A stretch of DNA of 64,000 bases from Desulfosporosinus sp. (GCA_003513495.1 DOPM01000020.1:281977-345976); one strand, 5' to 3'; shown: positions 16,938-26,678, counted from the stretch's first letter. Notes: generated from the letters alone by a model not told the origin. Translations and numbers: made by a program.

Positions 16938-17902
16938 CTCAAGCCCACCTCTCGGGACATTTCCCAGACTCTATCATAGAGTGATAAATTCGGGTGGACA
17001 AAGCGTTCAAACTCCAAGAATTTTAAGGCCTTTTTTCCTTCTTCATCCAAATGAAGAGTTAAGAGTACGTTTTTAATAAGGGCTCGAAGTTTTGGATCTG
17101 TATGAGAGGAAACAACGACAGGAGGATTACCTACTTCTTCAGATTGATCAATTATTTTAACTTTATCCATTAACTCAGGGCGACGGGAAATGGTAAGATC
17201 GTAAATCAGGCTATCTACCGCTGCCCCTTCAACGACTCCTTCGGAAACTGCTTTAATCGAGTTATCATGACTGTAAGTGAAGATTGTTTTGTCAAAAAAG
17301 GCGGCCGGATTATACCCAGCTTTCTTTATCATATATTGAGGAGCAATGTGTCCGGAGAAGGAAAGTGGATCTGTATAGGCAAAAGTTTTGCCTTTGAGAT
17401 CTGAGAGGAAATGGACTGAAGAGTTTGAGGGAACAATGATATAGGATCGGTAGGTAGCTGAACCCGCAATTTCAGGGGTAACAAGAATACGATCAGCCTG
17501 CTCTTGCTTGTCCTTTCCCAAAAGAGCACCAGAACAAATAAAAGCTACTTGGACATTTCCGCTTTCGACTAAGTTATTGGTATCACTGTAATTTTGCCTT
17601 TGCACCATCTGCACCTGTTTTTGGACACGCTCTCCGAGCAAATTCAATAAATCTTCATACAGATTAACATTTTCCATTGGTGAAATTACTGAGGCAACAG
17701 CTACTCTGAGAACTTCGAGATTTTTGCCTTGTTCTAAATTTTTAGGAGGCTCTTTAACGTCAGAAAAGTTTATTTGAGGCTTGTCGCTTTTGCCTTCGAA
17801 ATCCCACGATCCCACTGAAGCGGAAGTGAGAATACCCAGCTGTAAAAGGCCAAGGGCTCCAATCCAAATAGCTTCTCTTCGAGTAAATTGTTTATCTAAC
17901 AT
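16934..17902 (-). CDS. arrT: PhnD-like oxyanion-binding protein, arsenate sensor component
   Basis: A 322-aa periplasmic-binding-type protein related to phosphate/phosphonate binding PhnD and to AioX. The N terminus has twin arginines (TRREAIWIGALGLL) and one hydrophobic segment, so it is exported or membrane-anchored. The core has LRVAVASVISP near 67, DLKGKTFAYTDPLSFSGH near 170 and EGVVEGAAVDSLIYD near 224. No ABC permease is linked, and coupling to a kinase by a 4-bp overlap indicates a sensing rather than a transport role. The ligand (arsenate, arsenite or phosphate) is inferred from context. Confidence 0.78.
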   Translation of the reverse strand: MLDKQFTRREAIWIGALGLLQLGILTSASVGSWDFEGKSDKPQINFSDVKEPPKNLEQGKNLEVLRVAVASVISPMENVNLYEDLLNLLGERVQKQVQMVQRQNYSDTNNLVESGNVQVAFICSGALLGKDKQEQADRILVTPEIAGSATYRSYIIVPSNSSVHFLSDLKGKTFAYTDPLSFSGHIAPQYMIKKAGYNPAAFFDKTIFTYSHDNSIKAVSEGVVEGAAVDSLIYDLTISRRPELMDKVKIIDQSEEVGNPPVVVSSHTDPKLRALIKNVLLTLHLDEEGKKALKFLEFERFVHPNLSLYDRVWEMSREVGLS

Positions 17903-18056
17903 ATTTCTGCCTCCTCATCCTAATGATAGCTTAATTGTAGAGTTTAAGCTAGAGGATGTTTACTCCAGCATAGAGGAAGGAATTAAGCGCTAAGAAGGAA
18001 CAGTCCTGCCAGCGCCACAAGTTGAGCCTAAAGGGCTCACAAACTCTAACAAATAA

Positions 18057-18082
18057 AGCACCTCCCTTGAAAAGGAGGTGCT
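18057..18082 (-). terminator. terminator downstream of the tRNA genes
   Basis: AGCACCTCC pairs with GGAGGTGCT across 8 nt. On the minus strand it is followed by TTATTTGTT. It would end the tRNA transcript before the arsenic island. Confidence 0.7.
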
Positions 18083-18141
18083 AACACCAGTATGTTAACT
18101 AATTTTGACTTTTTCTACAATTCTTAGTCCCTGCCTATATC

Positions 18142-18216
18142 TGGTGGGCGATACTGGTCTCGAACCAGTGGCCTCATCCGTGTGAAGGATGCGCTCTACC
18201 GCTGAGCTAATCGCCC
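18142..18216 (-). tRNA. tRNA-Val (CAC)
   Basis: Cloverleaf: acceptor GGGCGAT/ATCGCCC, D arm GCTC/GAGC, anticodon stem CATCC/GGATG with loop TTCACAC, and a GGTTCGAGACC-type T arm. The 3' CCA is encoded. Confidence 0.93.
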
Positions 18217-18341
18217 TAATGAAAATGCGCAACGTTCAGTTCCTACTAAAGCCGTCGGTAAATCATGTACATTGTTTTGATAACAAAAATAAGAATACCC
18301 ACCACATTCGAATTTCGATTCTCTTACCTCGAATTTCGAAT

Positions 18342-18416
18342 TGGTGGGCCCACTAGGATTCGAACCTAGGACCAACCCGTTATGAGCGGGGGGCTCTACC
18401 GCTGAGCTATGGGCCC
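18342..18416 (-). tRNA. tRNA-Ile2 (CAT, lysidine-modified) or tRNA-Met
   Basis: Cloverleaf with acceptor GGGCCCA/TGGGCCC, encoded CCA and anticodon CAT in the loop CTCATAA. The loop and the following TTGGTC resemble isoleucine tRNAs whose CAU is converted to lysidine-AU by TilS rather than elongator Met. The top pair of the anticodon stem is weak (C-T). Confidence 0.8.
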
Positions 18417-18435
18417 TTGCTAGGCATCTGAAAAA

Positions 18436-18510
18436 TGGCTCCCCGAGTAGGACTCGAACCTACAACCTACCGGTTAACAGCCGGTTGCTCCACCATTGAG
18501 CTATCGAGGA
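18436..18510 (-). tRNA. tRNA-Asn (GTT)
   Basis: Cloverleaf with anticodon loop CTGTTAA, stem CCGG/CCGG, T arm GTAGGTTCGAGTCCTAC and encoded CCA. It is first of three tRNAs downstream of rpoD. Confidence 0.93.
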
Positions 18511-18622
18511 ATGCTCTTGCACGGGTTATTATACGTAATTCACGCTCTATAGTCAAGTCTTTACTAAAAAAATTTCTGTGGTAATTCTTTCTTTCCAGAT
18601 CTTTTACAGGTCTGTATATAAC

Positions 18623-19813
18623 TTACTCCAAATAATCTTTTAACTTTTTGCTCCTGCTAGGATGACGTAATTTCCGCAAAGCCTTTGCTTCAATTTGACG
18701 AATCCGTTCGCGAGTAACCCCGAATTCTTGTCCGACTTCCTCCAAGGTTCTTGTTCGACCATCATCTAGTCCAAAGCGCAATCTAAGCACTTTCTCTTCC
18801 CGTGGAGTCAATGTCTCTAGAACCTCTTCTAATTGTTCCTTTAAGAGAATAAACGAAGCAGCCTCTGCCGGAGCTGGAGCATCGTCATCTGGGATAAAAT
18901 CGCCCAGATGCGAGTCTTCCTCTTCTCCAATAGGAGTCTCTAGGGAGACGGGTTCTTGAGCAATCTTCATAATTTCTCGTACCCGTTCGACGGGAATATC
19001 CATGACTTTGGCTATCTCTTCTGGAGCTGGTTCTCGCCCTAATTCTTGCAAAAGTTGCCTTGAAACCCGAATGAGCTTGTTAATCGTTTCAACCATATGC
19101 ACTGGGATTCGAATTGTCCGAGCCTGATCAGCAATAGCCCGGGTAATGGCTTGGCGAATCCACCATGTGGCATAGGTACTGAACTTAAACCCTTTAACAT
19201 AATCAAATTTTTCTACAGCCTTAATAAGACCGAGATTACCCTCTTGAATTAAGTCCAAGAAAAGCATACCCCGCCCAACATAGCGTTTTGCGATACTCAC
19301 AACTAGACGCAGATTAGCCTCTGCCAATCGGCGTTTTGCCTCCTCGTCCCCTTCTTCCATTCGCTTTGCTAATTCTATTTCTTCATCCGCTGAGAGCAGG
19401 GGAACTCGTCCGATTTCTTTGAGGTACATACGAACAGGATCATCAATACCTACCCCCTCGGGCACGGTAAGATCCACTTCCGCTTCTTCCTCTACGTCAT
19501 CCTCCGGATCCTCCACGATGTCATCATCTTCATCAACTTTAACATTATTTAATAGTTCCAGTTCTACTTCTCCAGGTTCTGGCACCACATCTATTCCCAT
19601 CCGCCCAAGTTGTTGATAAATATCATCAATTTGATCCGCGGAAAGTTCAATCCCTTGAAGAGCGTCCATAATCTCTCGGTAAGTTAGAGATCCCTTCTTT
19701 TTTCCTTTTAAAATGAGGGCTTGGACGTTGTCAATTTTTTGCTGTTCGTTCACCTGTCCCCCACCTTCCCTCGGATCCTTCGTTTTGGTGCCTATAACCT
19801 TACTATTCGCCAC
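18623..19813 (-). CDS. rpoD: principal sigma factor SigA (RpoD)
   Basis: The housekeeping sigma-70 factor, up to 396 aa. Region 1.1-like N terminus, an acidic linker (EDDDIVEDPEDDVEEE), region 2 with LIQEGNLGLIKAVEKFDY and STYATWWIRQAI (core binding and -10 recognition), region 3, and region 4 GVTRERIRQIEAKALRKLR (-35 recognition). The GTG at 19813 overlaps dnaG by 11 bp. A second GTG at 19753, behind GGTGGGGGACAG, matches the usual start of region 1.1 and may be used instead. Confidence 0.97.
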   Translation of the reverse strand: MANSKVIGTKTKDPREGGGQVNEQQKIDNVQALILKGKKKGSLTYREIMDALQGIELSADQIDDIYQQLGRMGIDVVPEPGEVELELLNNVKVDEDDDIVEDPEDDVEEEAEVDLTVPEGVGIDDPVRMYLKEIGRVPLLSADEEIELAKRMEEGDEEAKRRLAEANLRLVVSIAKRYVGRGMLFLDLIQEGNLGLIKAVEKFDYVKGFKFSTYATWWIRQAITRAIADQARTIRIPVHMVETINKLIRVSRQLLQELGREPAPEEIAKVMDIPVERVREIMKIAQEPVSLETPIGEEEDSHLGDFIPDDDAPAPAEAASFILLKEQLEEVLETLTPREEKVLRLRFGLDDGRTRTLEEVGQEFGVTRERIRQIEAKALRKLRHPSRSKKLKDYLE

Positions 19814-21671
19814 GTTTCAACCGCTCTCCTATCTCTTTCAACAGAGCCATAGCACCTGCCATGTCACCGGATTTTTCTAAAGCTGCCATACGGGCTTGAA
19901 GATCTTCGACCCTTTCTTCTTCTTGAGTAGAAAGAATACCTTTGATACAATCTTCTAAAAGCCTCTCAGTTTGGGATATATCTAACTCTTCCAGGAGTAA
20001 GCTAGCCAAACGGCTCTGAACCGTTTCTTCGCTATGTGCAGGCAATCTGCCCTCCTGATTGAGATAATCAAAGATTTGTTGATGGTCTGATACCTTCCAA
20101 AACGATTCTCCTAGTTTTTCCTTGATTTTCGGCAAATTTGAAATATCTTCTATAAGCAATCGTAAAAGCATACGCTCTGCCCGATAAACCCCTAAATAAA
20201 CCGTTGGTGAAGGGGGGGGAGTATCACCTTTACAAAAAATTACATCCTTAATATTATCTCTATTTTTTCCAGAACTAACCTGTTTTTGCTGAGAATATTC
20301 TTTTAAATCCACATTTTTAGGTTTTTTTTGTTCCAGTCTAGCGATTTCGCGCTGTACTGCTTCCAAAGTAAGGCCAAGTTCTAAACTTAAGAAACGCTCG
20401 TACCCTTCTCGCTCGATTGGACTGCGAACCTTCAAAATGTCTGGAGCTAGTTGAACGACTAATTCTGCTTTTTCCTGAATGTTATGCGGCGGCGCTTCCT
20501 TAACAATCGTCCGATATTTAAACTCAACATAGGTCAAAACCTGACTTAATGCTTTTTGAAAGTCCTCCACACCATAACGTTTCAAAAACTCATCAGGATC
20601 TTTTGCTCCTGTCAACGTTGCGACGTCCAAGCGCATTCCCGCATCGCGCAGAATTTCTCCCCCTCTTAAAGTTGCTTGGATTCCGGCCTCATCGGAATCG
20701 TAGAGAAGGACAACGTGCTGAGTATACCGTCTCAAGAGTTTTGCCTGATCCCTCGTTAGCGCTGTCCCTAAGGAAGCAACAGCATTTGGATAACTGGCAT
20801 TTTGCAACGCAATAACATCCATATAACCTTCGACTAATAAAGCAAACCCTTTATCACGTATTCCCTGATGCCCTCGATGCATCCCATAGAGGTGATGCCC
20901 CTTATTAAAAAAAGTAGACTCTGGGGAATTTAGATACTTGGGTAGTGAATCATCTAAAACTCGACCACCAAATCCAATGGTGTGGTTTCTTCGGTCTAGA
21001 ATACTAAAGAGGACTCGGTTACGGAAACGATCATAAAATCCTCCTCTTTTATCCTGTGCCCCTCTTTCTAAGGCTAGCCCATTTTCTGCTAATTCATGCG
21101 GCTGAACCCCTCGCTCCTGCATATAATTTATTAACCCATTCCAACCCTCAGGGGCATAACCTAAACGAAAGCGTTTCATGGTCTCCAGATCAACCCCACG
21201 CTTTGCAAAATAGAGTCGTCCTGGTTCACCTTCAGGGGCTTTTATTAAAAGGTCATGAAAGTAGTTGGTAGCTAATTCATGGATCTCTTCAAAACGCCGT
21301 CGACGTCGATTTACTTCCCGTTCACGCGGAGACAGTTCTTTCTCTGGAAGCGACACGCCATATCTAGCCGCTAAACTCTGAACACTCTCAACAAACGTCC
21401 AATTCTCCCTTTTCATAAGAAATGAAAAGACGTTTCCACCAACGTTGCATCCGAAACAGTAAAACATTTGTTTCTCAGGGGTTACGGTAAAACTGGGTGT
21501 TTTTTCTCCATGAAAAGGACAAAGTCCTAAATAGTTTTTCCCCTTACGCTGCAAGCTGACATATTCAGATATAACCTCAACGATATCCGTGCGTGATCGC
21601 ACTTCCTCGATTACTTCTTCCGGCATAAATTCTTGATGAAGTCTATTGTCCACGTCTCTAGCGCCTTTCAA
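19803..21671 (-). CDS. dnaG: DNA primase
   Basis: A 622-aa primase that makes RNA primers at the replication fork. The zinc finger is CPFHGEKTPSF...FYCFGCNVGG (about residues 52-78). The TOPRIM domain has LLVEGYMDVIALQNASYPNAVASLGTALT (about 260-290) and LLYDSDEAGI. The C-terminal domain would bind DnaB helicase. The 5' end is a TTG at 21671; a GTG seven codons in is an alternative. It is coupled to rpoD in the macromolecular synthesis operon. Confidence 0.96.
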   Translation of the reverse strand: MKGARDVDNRLHQEFMPEEVIEEVRSRTDIVEVISEYVSLQRKGKNYLGLCPFHGEKTPSFTVTPEKQMFYCFGCNVGGNVFSFLMKRENWTFVESVQSLAARYGVSLPEKELSPREREVNRRRRRFEEIHELATNYFHDLLIKAPEGEPGRLYFAKRGVDLETMKRFRLGYAPEGWNGLINYMQERGVQPHELAENGLALERGAQDKRGGFYDRFRNRVLFSILDRRNHTIGFGGRVLDDSLPKYLNSPESTFFNKGHHLYGMHRGHQGIRDKGFALLVEGYMDVIALQNASYPNAVASLGTALTRDQAKLLRRYTQHVVLLYDSDEAGIQATLRGGEILRDAGMRLDVATLTGAKDPDEFLKRYGVEDFQKALSQVLTYVEFKYRTIVKEAPPHNIQEKAELVVQLAPDILKVRSPIEREGYERFLSLELGLTLEAVQREIARLEQKKPKNVDLKEYSQQKQVSSGKNRDNIKDVIFCKGDTPPPSPTVYLGVYRAERMLLRLLIEDISNLPKIKEKLGESFWKVSDHQQIFDYLNQEGRLPAHSEETVQSRLASLLLEELDISQTERLLEDCIKGILSTQEEERVEDLQARMAALEKSGDMAGAMALLKEIGERLKRGE

Positions 21672-21987
21672 CTTTCAGCCACATATTATTTATTTTGTCA
21701 ACCCTTACTTTATACATTTCTTTCGCCGAAACTTCATAAAATCCTCTTTTTTAGTTCTTGATTCGTAGAATCTGTTTTTAGAAAGGGTAAAATACCTATT
21801 CTCAATTATACTAATTCTTCTTTTTTAGCGATAATACCTGCTTGTTTCGACAATTATTTTAGCCAATAAGTTTTAACTTGACCAACTTACTTGAGAGGGA
21901 GAAGCACCGACCTGCCCTTTCGTACATTTGAAAATCATGGTAGTATATAAAGGACAGGAGCTAAGAAATCAAGAAGGTGGTTGCGTT

Positions 21988-22560
21988 ATGTATAGACGAT
22001 CCTTTAGCACTATCATTTTAACAATCGTTTGTTTGTTTTTAGCAGGAGGCCTTCTAACCGGATGTAATTCCAAAACTCAAGCTGAAAAACCAACCGACAA
22101 TATAACAACTCCCGTTGCGAAAACTCCCGAGCCAACCTCACAATCCGTAAAATTAACCCTTTATTTTCCTAACTCAGAGGCAACAGGCCTAATCCCCACG
22201 GATCGAACCGTCGAGGTAAAGGATCAACAAGTTATTAACGTTATATTTATAGAGTTGGACAATCCTCCTTCTGGACTAGAAAAACCACTTCCCTCAGGAA
22301 CAAAGCTTCTTAACGCCACTATCAGTGCCGATGGAATAGCATCCATTAATCTCTCCCCAGAATTTAAAGCGAACTTTGGCGGAGGTTCCGCTGGTGAACA
22401 AATGACTATGTATAGTATCGTGAACACATTGACCGCGCTGCCAAATGTCTCCAGCGTTCAATTCCTCTTAGCTGGCGACAAACACGATGGTATACTTGGC
22501 CATTTAGATACAAGAGTTCCCATCAAACGTAATGAGAGCTTGATTATTAAATCCACATAA
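21988..22560 (+). CDS. GerMN-domain lipoprotein
   Basis: A 190-aa exported lipoprotein. A signal peptide with lipobox LLTGC (cysteine near residue 26) is followed by a Thr/Pro-rich linker and one GerMN (sporulation/germination) domain with LYFPNSEATGLIPTDR and SAGEQMTMYSIVNTLTALPNVSSV. The start at 21988 follows AGAAGGTGG. Related proteins occur in spore germination (GerM) and elsewhere in the Firmicute envelope. It is divergent from dnaG and convergent with dgt, with its own terminator. Confidence 0.85.
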   Translation: MYRRSFSTIILTIVCLFLAGGLLTGCNSKTQAEKPTDNITTPVAKTPEPTSQSVKLTLYFPNSEATGLIPTDRTVEVKDQQVINVIFIELDNPPSGLEKPLPSGTKLLNATISADGIASINLSPEFKANFGGGSAGEQMTMYSIVNTLTALPNVSSVQFLLAGDKHDGILGHLDTRVPIKRNESLIIKST

Positions 22561-22658
22561 GTTAACTAATACCTGAACGGATACCCCTACACTATTATAG
22601 TCATAGCCTTATTTTACTTCTGTTCCCCGAAACTTATACTTTATTAATCCAATAAATT

Positions 22659-22691
22659 AAGTGGTTGAGGCTTACTCTCAACCACTTTTTG
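22659..22691 (+). terminator. terminator after the GerMN gene
   Basis: AGTGGTTGAG pairs with CTCAACCACT across 7 nt, followed by TTTTTGTG on the plus strand. It lies between convergent genes. Confidence 0.88.
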
Positions 22692-22729
22692 TGTTAATTT
22701 TGATCATTTTCGACGGATCCTCCTAAGAA

Positions 22730-23725
22730 TTACTTGCGAGGAACAAATAATCTTAAAAAAAGATCAATTGCATAATTATCTGTTAGCCCAGATATATAGT
22801 CAACTACCGCCTGAGTTTTATCGCCCCTTGACCAAACTAAAAAGTTTTGAGGCAATTTATTAGTATCTTGGTAATAATATTCAAATAGAGCCTGGACGAT
22901 GTATTGCCCCTTACGCCGCTCTTCACGTAGATTCAAACTATTGTAGACCCTCTCAAACATGAATTGCCGAAATTCCTGCATAGCACTATTAATCTCGATG
23001 GATTGTCTAATATGATCTTGACCGCTTGATGCCTCGATCATGTCTACCACCATCCTGGTAATCATATCACTTGGTTTCACACCCATCATTTGCTTCACGG
23101 TCTCAGGCAAGTCGCTTTGGGTCAGCAGTCCTGCTCGTAAGGCATCATCGTAATCATGACAAAGATAAGCAATCCTATCCCCCGTTTTTACGATCTGACC
23201 TTCAAGGGTTTTAGGAATCCCTTCCCCGGTGTGATTCAAAATTCCGTCGAGGACTGATTCCGTAAGATTTAATCCCTCACCCTCGTTGGCTAGGACCTTT
23301 AGAATTCGGATCGATTGTTCGTTATGTTCGAAATGGTTGATAATTCGCCTTAACGCTTCCTCCCCGACATGTCCAAAGGGAGTGTGACCAACATCATGCC
23401 CTAAGGCAATAGCTTCGATGAGGTCTTCGTTTAATTTAAGTCCCCGCCCGATGGTTCGGCATATTTGGGAGACTTCCAAGCTGTGTGTCATACGAGTTCG
23501 ATAGTGATCTCCGGCAGGGGAAATATAGACTTGGGTTTTATGTTTAAGACGACGAAACGGTTTGCTGTGCAAAATTCGATCTCTATCCCGTTGAAACTTT
23601 GTGCGAATCGGACACTCCTCTTCTTGGCGCTCACGTTTGGCATCCTTGCTTTTTGCAGCATAGGGCGAAAGCCGCTCTTCCTCTTCCACTTCAGTCCGTT
23701 GACGAATATTTAGAATCTGATTCAT
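22730..23725 (-). CDS. dgt: dGTP triphosphohydrolase-like HD protein
   Basis: A 331-aa HD-domain phosphohydrolase that converts dGTP (or other dNTPs) to nucleoside and triphosphate. Motifs are RRLKHKTQVY near residue 58, the H of THSLEVSQ, HDVGHTPFGHVGEEAL near 109 (the HD metal site) and a later DRIAYLCHDYDDA with the closing aspartate. It lies upstream of dnaG in the same direction, the standard Clostridial order, though about 1 kb and the divergent GerMN gene lie between. Confidence 0.92.
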   Translation of the reverse strand: MNQILNIRQRTEVEEEERLSPYAAKSKDAKRERQEEECPIRTKFQRDRDRILHSKPFRRLKHKTQVYISPAGDHYRTRMTHSLEVSQICRTIGRGLKLNEDLIEAIALGHDVGHTPFGHVGEEALRRIINHFEHNEQSIRILKVLANEGEGLNLTESVLDGILNHTGEGIPKTLEGQIVKTGDRIAYLCHDYDDALRAGLLTQSDLPETVKQMMGVKPSDMITRMVVDMIEASSGQDHIRQSIEINSAMQEFRQFMFERVYNSLNLREERRKGQYIVQALFEYYYQDTNKLPQNFLVWSRGDKTQAVVDYISGLTDNYAIDLFLRLFVPRK

Positions 23726-23811
23726 CTCGATTCCCCCTTGTCTTTTTTATTTTAGCACACCGCTAAGACAAATTCGTGTCGACTGAGGGAATCCTTTTCT
23801 AATAGATATCA

Positions 23812-24765
23812 TTACTGGCTAGCACCAGCAGCTTCTGATAAGGTGCTAGCTTGTTTCTCCATACTATTTCTACTAATTATTATTACAGAAGTTAAGATCA
23901 GCACCGCAACCAAAGCATCATTTAAAGTAATTGGTTCACCCGCTAGAGTATAACCGAGAAATACTGCGACAACAGGATTTACATAGGCATATGTAGAAAC
24001 CAACGCTGTATCGGCGACTTTAAGTAACCAAATGTAGGAACTGAAGCCAATGATTGAACCACAAAAGACTAAGTACCCCAGAGAAAACAGAGAATCAAAA
24101 GATACTAAAAGGATATCAAATTGTTTCCATTCACCTGCAAAATGACTTACTATAAAAAAGAAGGCTCCACCAGTAATCATTTGTAATGCTATGGACATAA
24201 AAGGCGATTCCGGTTGCGGGAAAACACGGGAATAGACTGATCCCCAGGCCCATGTGATTGCTGCCAAAAAAAGCACTATATACCCCATCCAACTACCTTG
24301 GCTTACAGACACCCCTAAGAGGGAACTTTTCACTTGTAAAACCATACCAAAAAACCCAAGAACCAACCCAAATGTTACATAGTTATTAGGCTGCTTTGCG
24401 CCTTGCAATAACCAAGAAATTAAAGTCATCCATAACGGTACCGTAGCGAAGATTATGGCCGCTATTCCTGAAGGTACAAATTGTTGTGCCCAAATAATAC
24501 CCCCTTGGGCAATGAACACCATTATAATACCTAAAAAAGTGCCGTATAGCCACTGTGATTTTGTCGGTGCTCTATGACCTCTACAAATTTCCCATATGAA
24601 TAGTATTAGGCCTGCTGCGACAAATCGTGTTCCTCCAAGGATAAACGGTGGAATAGTCTCAATTGCTATTTTCATAGCCAGATAGGTTCCACCCCAGAAA
24701 ACATAGACCGCTAATAAGGCTGAAACTATGCGGGTTTGGGATTTAACATTTTTGACAACTAACAT
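23812..24765 (-). CDS. EamA-family (DMT) transporter
   Basis: A 317-aa protein with ten hydrophobic segments in two EamA repeats. The first opens YVFWGGTYLAMKIAIETIPPF and the second ITWAWGSVYSRVF. Members export metabolites such as amino acids or purines. The substrate is not predictable from the sequence. It is monocistronic. Confidence 0.85.
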   Translation of the reverse strand: MLVVKNVKSQTRIVSALLAVYVFWGGTYLAMKIAIETIPPFILGGTRFVAAGLILFIWEICRGHRAPTKSQWLYGTFLGIIMVFIAQGGIIWAQQFVPSGIAAIIFATVPLWMTLISWLLQGAKQPNNYVTFGLVLGFFGMVLQVKSSLLGVSVSQGSWMGYIVLFLAAITWAWGSVYSRVFPQPESPFMSIALQMITGGAFFFIVSHFAGEWKQFDILLVSFDSLFSLGYLVFCGSIIGFSSYIWLLKVADTALVSTYAYVNPVVAVFLGYTLAGEPITLNDALVAVLILTSVIIISRNSMEKQASTLSEAAGASQ

Positions 24766-24885
24766 TTTGCACTTCCTCGTTATGCCCCAGCACTTTTTAC
24801 CAATAATAATCTATAATCTTAACCTATAAATTCTAACCACAGTACCTTTCCACCATTATCATTGAACTTAAGATGTTTAATATGT

Positions 24886-25800
24886 TTATCTTGATAAAGA
24901 TCTGTCAAATTTGTGTGTCTGGTTGTTAATGTTAACGCTATTGTAAGTTAGGTCCTTAATATCAACATCAAATAAGTCTGTATCAGGAGATTCTATATAA
25001 ACTACACCAATCTCATCTAACCCTGAGCCGATTGTGTATTCATAAAAAAATACTTCCGCTCCATGGGGAGGGGCTGCTGGGAAAAATGTTAATGCATATC
25101 TGCCCGAATCCGCAATTTCTGTTAATTTATACTTGTAATAAACCAGTTCCGGCAAAAAAATATCACTAGCTATACTGTATCTTATCCCATTAACAATTAC
25201 ATCAAAATTGTTCATACTGTCAGTATCAACTGAGAAGATATCTAATGATCCCTTCCCCTCAAAGTCAAACTGGTATTGTTTGTTAATCTCATATTCTGAA
25301 TTAGGAGTGGTTGGTGCCGACATTCCAGGTTGGTCAACTTGATAGCCGTTTAAATCGTAATATTTTATGCTCCCATTGGGCATGCCGACTTTAATGGTGT
25401 TATCTACTATGGAGTATTCTTTAACTGGTTCCGTTACTACAGTGAAAGAATCATCGTTTAGTTTATATGTATATACCCCTAAAGGTGAACTACCATAGCT
25501 AGCCATTAAAACAATTACCTTCTTATTCTCTAAGAAGGTTATGGACTGCATATTTTGGTACCCTCGGGAACCCTTTACTAAAGTTCTAGAACTACCATCA
25601 TCATTAAAAAAGATTAAGTCTCCCGATGTGCTAACTTGTACCTTTTCTTTATTATCTGCAGTTTTTTCTGTAGTTTTGTCCTCTTGCTCTGCCTTGACCT
25701 CCGCTTTAAGTTCTGCATCACTTTTTTTTGAAGAACCGCAGCCTGTTAAAAGAGTTAAAGATAGACATATTATTAGTACATGAATAATCCCTTTTTTCAT
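24886..25800 (-). CDS. hypothetical lipoprotein (304 aa)
   Basis: A signal peptide with lipobox LLTGCGSS (cysteine near residue 21) is followed by a Lys/Glu-rich linker and a beta-rich domain with repeated four- to five-strand segments such as VSTSGDLIFFNDDGSSRTLVKGS. This resembles beta-propeller or DUF5050-like surface proteins but matches no family I can name. I chose the ATG at 25800, with GGGGGA 10 nt upstream, over one 12 codons earlier. Confidence 0.65.
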   Translation of the reverse strand: MKKGIIHVLIICLSLTLLTGCGSSKKSDAELKAEVKAEQEDKTTEKTADNKEKVQVSTSGDLIFFNDDGSSRTLVKGSRGYQNMQSITFLENKKVIVLMASYGSSPLGVYTYKLNDDSFTVVTEPVKEYSIVDNTIKVGMPNGSIKYYDLNGYQVDQPGMSAPTTPNSEYEINKQYQFDFEGKGSLDIFSVDTDSMNNFDVIVNGIRYSIASDIFLPELVYYKYKLTEIADSGRYALTFFPAAPPHGAEVFFYEYTIGSGLDEIGVVYIESPDTDLFDVDIKDLTYNSVNINNQTHKFDRSLSR

Positions 25801-25965
25801 CCGAATAACATCCCCCAATTCAAAATTTAATGTCAAATAAAGTATACCAGGAACACGTACTCTAGTAATTAGAAATTACAATATAATTTACCTATATTGA
25901 TTCTAAATAAATATAGATAAAAAATGCCCCAAAACTATATCATGATTCTTCTACTAAATTGGTAA

Positions 25966-25988
25966 AGCAGGTCATAGCGACCTGCTTT
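25966..25988 (-). terminator. hairpin after the YagU-like gene
   Basis: GCAGGTC pairs with GACCTGC across 5 nt. The T-run on the minus strand is weak (CTTTACC). Confidence 0.5.
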
Positions 25989-26006
25989 GAACAAATAAGC
26001 CTTGGT

Positions 26007-26552
26007 TTAACCAACCTTTTTCTTTTCAAGGTAAATAAAGGCGAACCCTAAAAATAATCCTTGTATTGAAGCGCCTATCATGTTTGAAATAGAAGTTTTT
26101 AAATTTATATCACCCAGTTCCGGAACTTGAAAAAGAGTAGTAACGACGTAAGAAGCAAACCAAATTGCATTTCCGTAAAACCAACCTTTAAAATACAAAT
26201 TCTTACTCTTTATGACGGGCAGAAGAAAAGCGAATATAACTCCTAGAAAACCATGCCAAAAGACAACAATAAATTCTGCAAATACATATTCGTATATGTC
26301 TTGGGCAAATCTCCCATACACAAGGATTGAGGCGAAATCCGAATAGATTAATTCTGTAAAGCCTATTAACATGGCTATAATGAGCCAAATCAGTTGCGGA
26401 AAATATGAGACCGCTCCTGCTAGAAAGCCCCTCGAAAATCTGTCTTCTAAAACACGATCCAAAAAACTATCATCAAAGCGACGGTTAGATGTTGTTCCTG
26501 ATACTAGTGAATTTTCCCGTTTGTGACTAGAGTTACTCTTTGAATTATTCAT
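26007..26552 (-). CDS. YagU-like membrane protein of unknown function
   Basis: A 181-aa protein with a Ser/Asn-rich cytoplasmic N terminus and four hydrophobic segments (about residues 45-65, 88-110, 120-140 and 155-175). The layout resembles the YagU/DUF1440 family of inner-membrane proteins. No catalytic motif is visible. It is monocistronic and divergent from the Crp-type regulator. Confidence 0.55.
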   Translation of the reverse strand: MNNSKSNSSHKRENSLVSGTTSNRRFDDSFLDRVLEDRFSRGFLAGAVSYFPQLIWLIIAMLIGFTELIYSDFASILVYGRFAQDIYEYVFAEFIVVFWHGFLGVIFAFLLPVIKSKNLYFKGWFYGNAIWFASYVVTTLFQVPELGDINLKTSISNMIGASIQGLFLGFAFIYLEKKKVG

Positions 26553-26678
26553 TAGTATGGTTCCTTCCTATCCTAAAAGTTTCCAACGAACTAGCAATGA
26601 TGCTCAACTCAGGTATCTATAGTATCTTCCCCTTAACATATTTTAGCCATTAAGTACGAATTTTTTCCCTTCGGGCGG

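Noticed and set aside
18307..18341. Doubled CGAATTTCGA motif between tRNA genes as an att site
   Set aside because: It is short, not part of a tRNA 3' end, and no matching copy was seen on the far side of the island.
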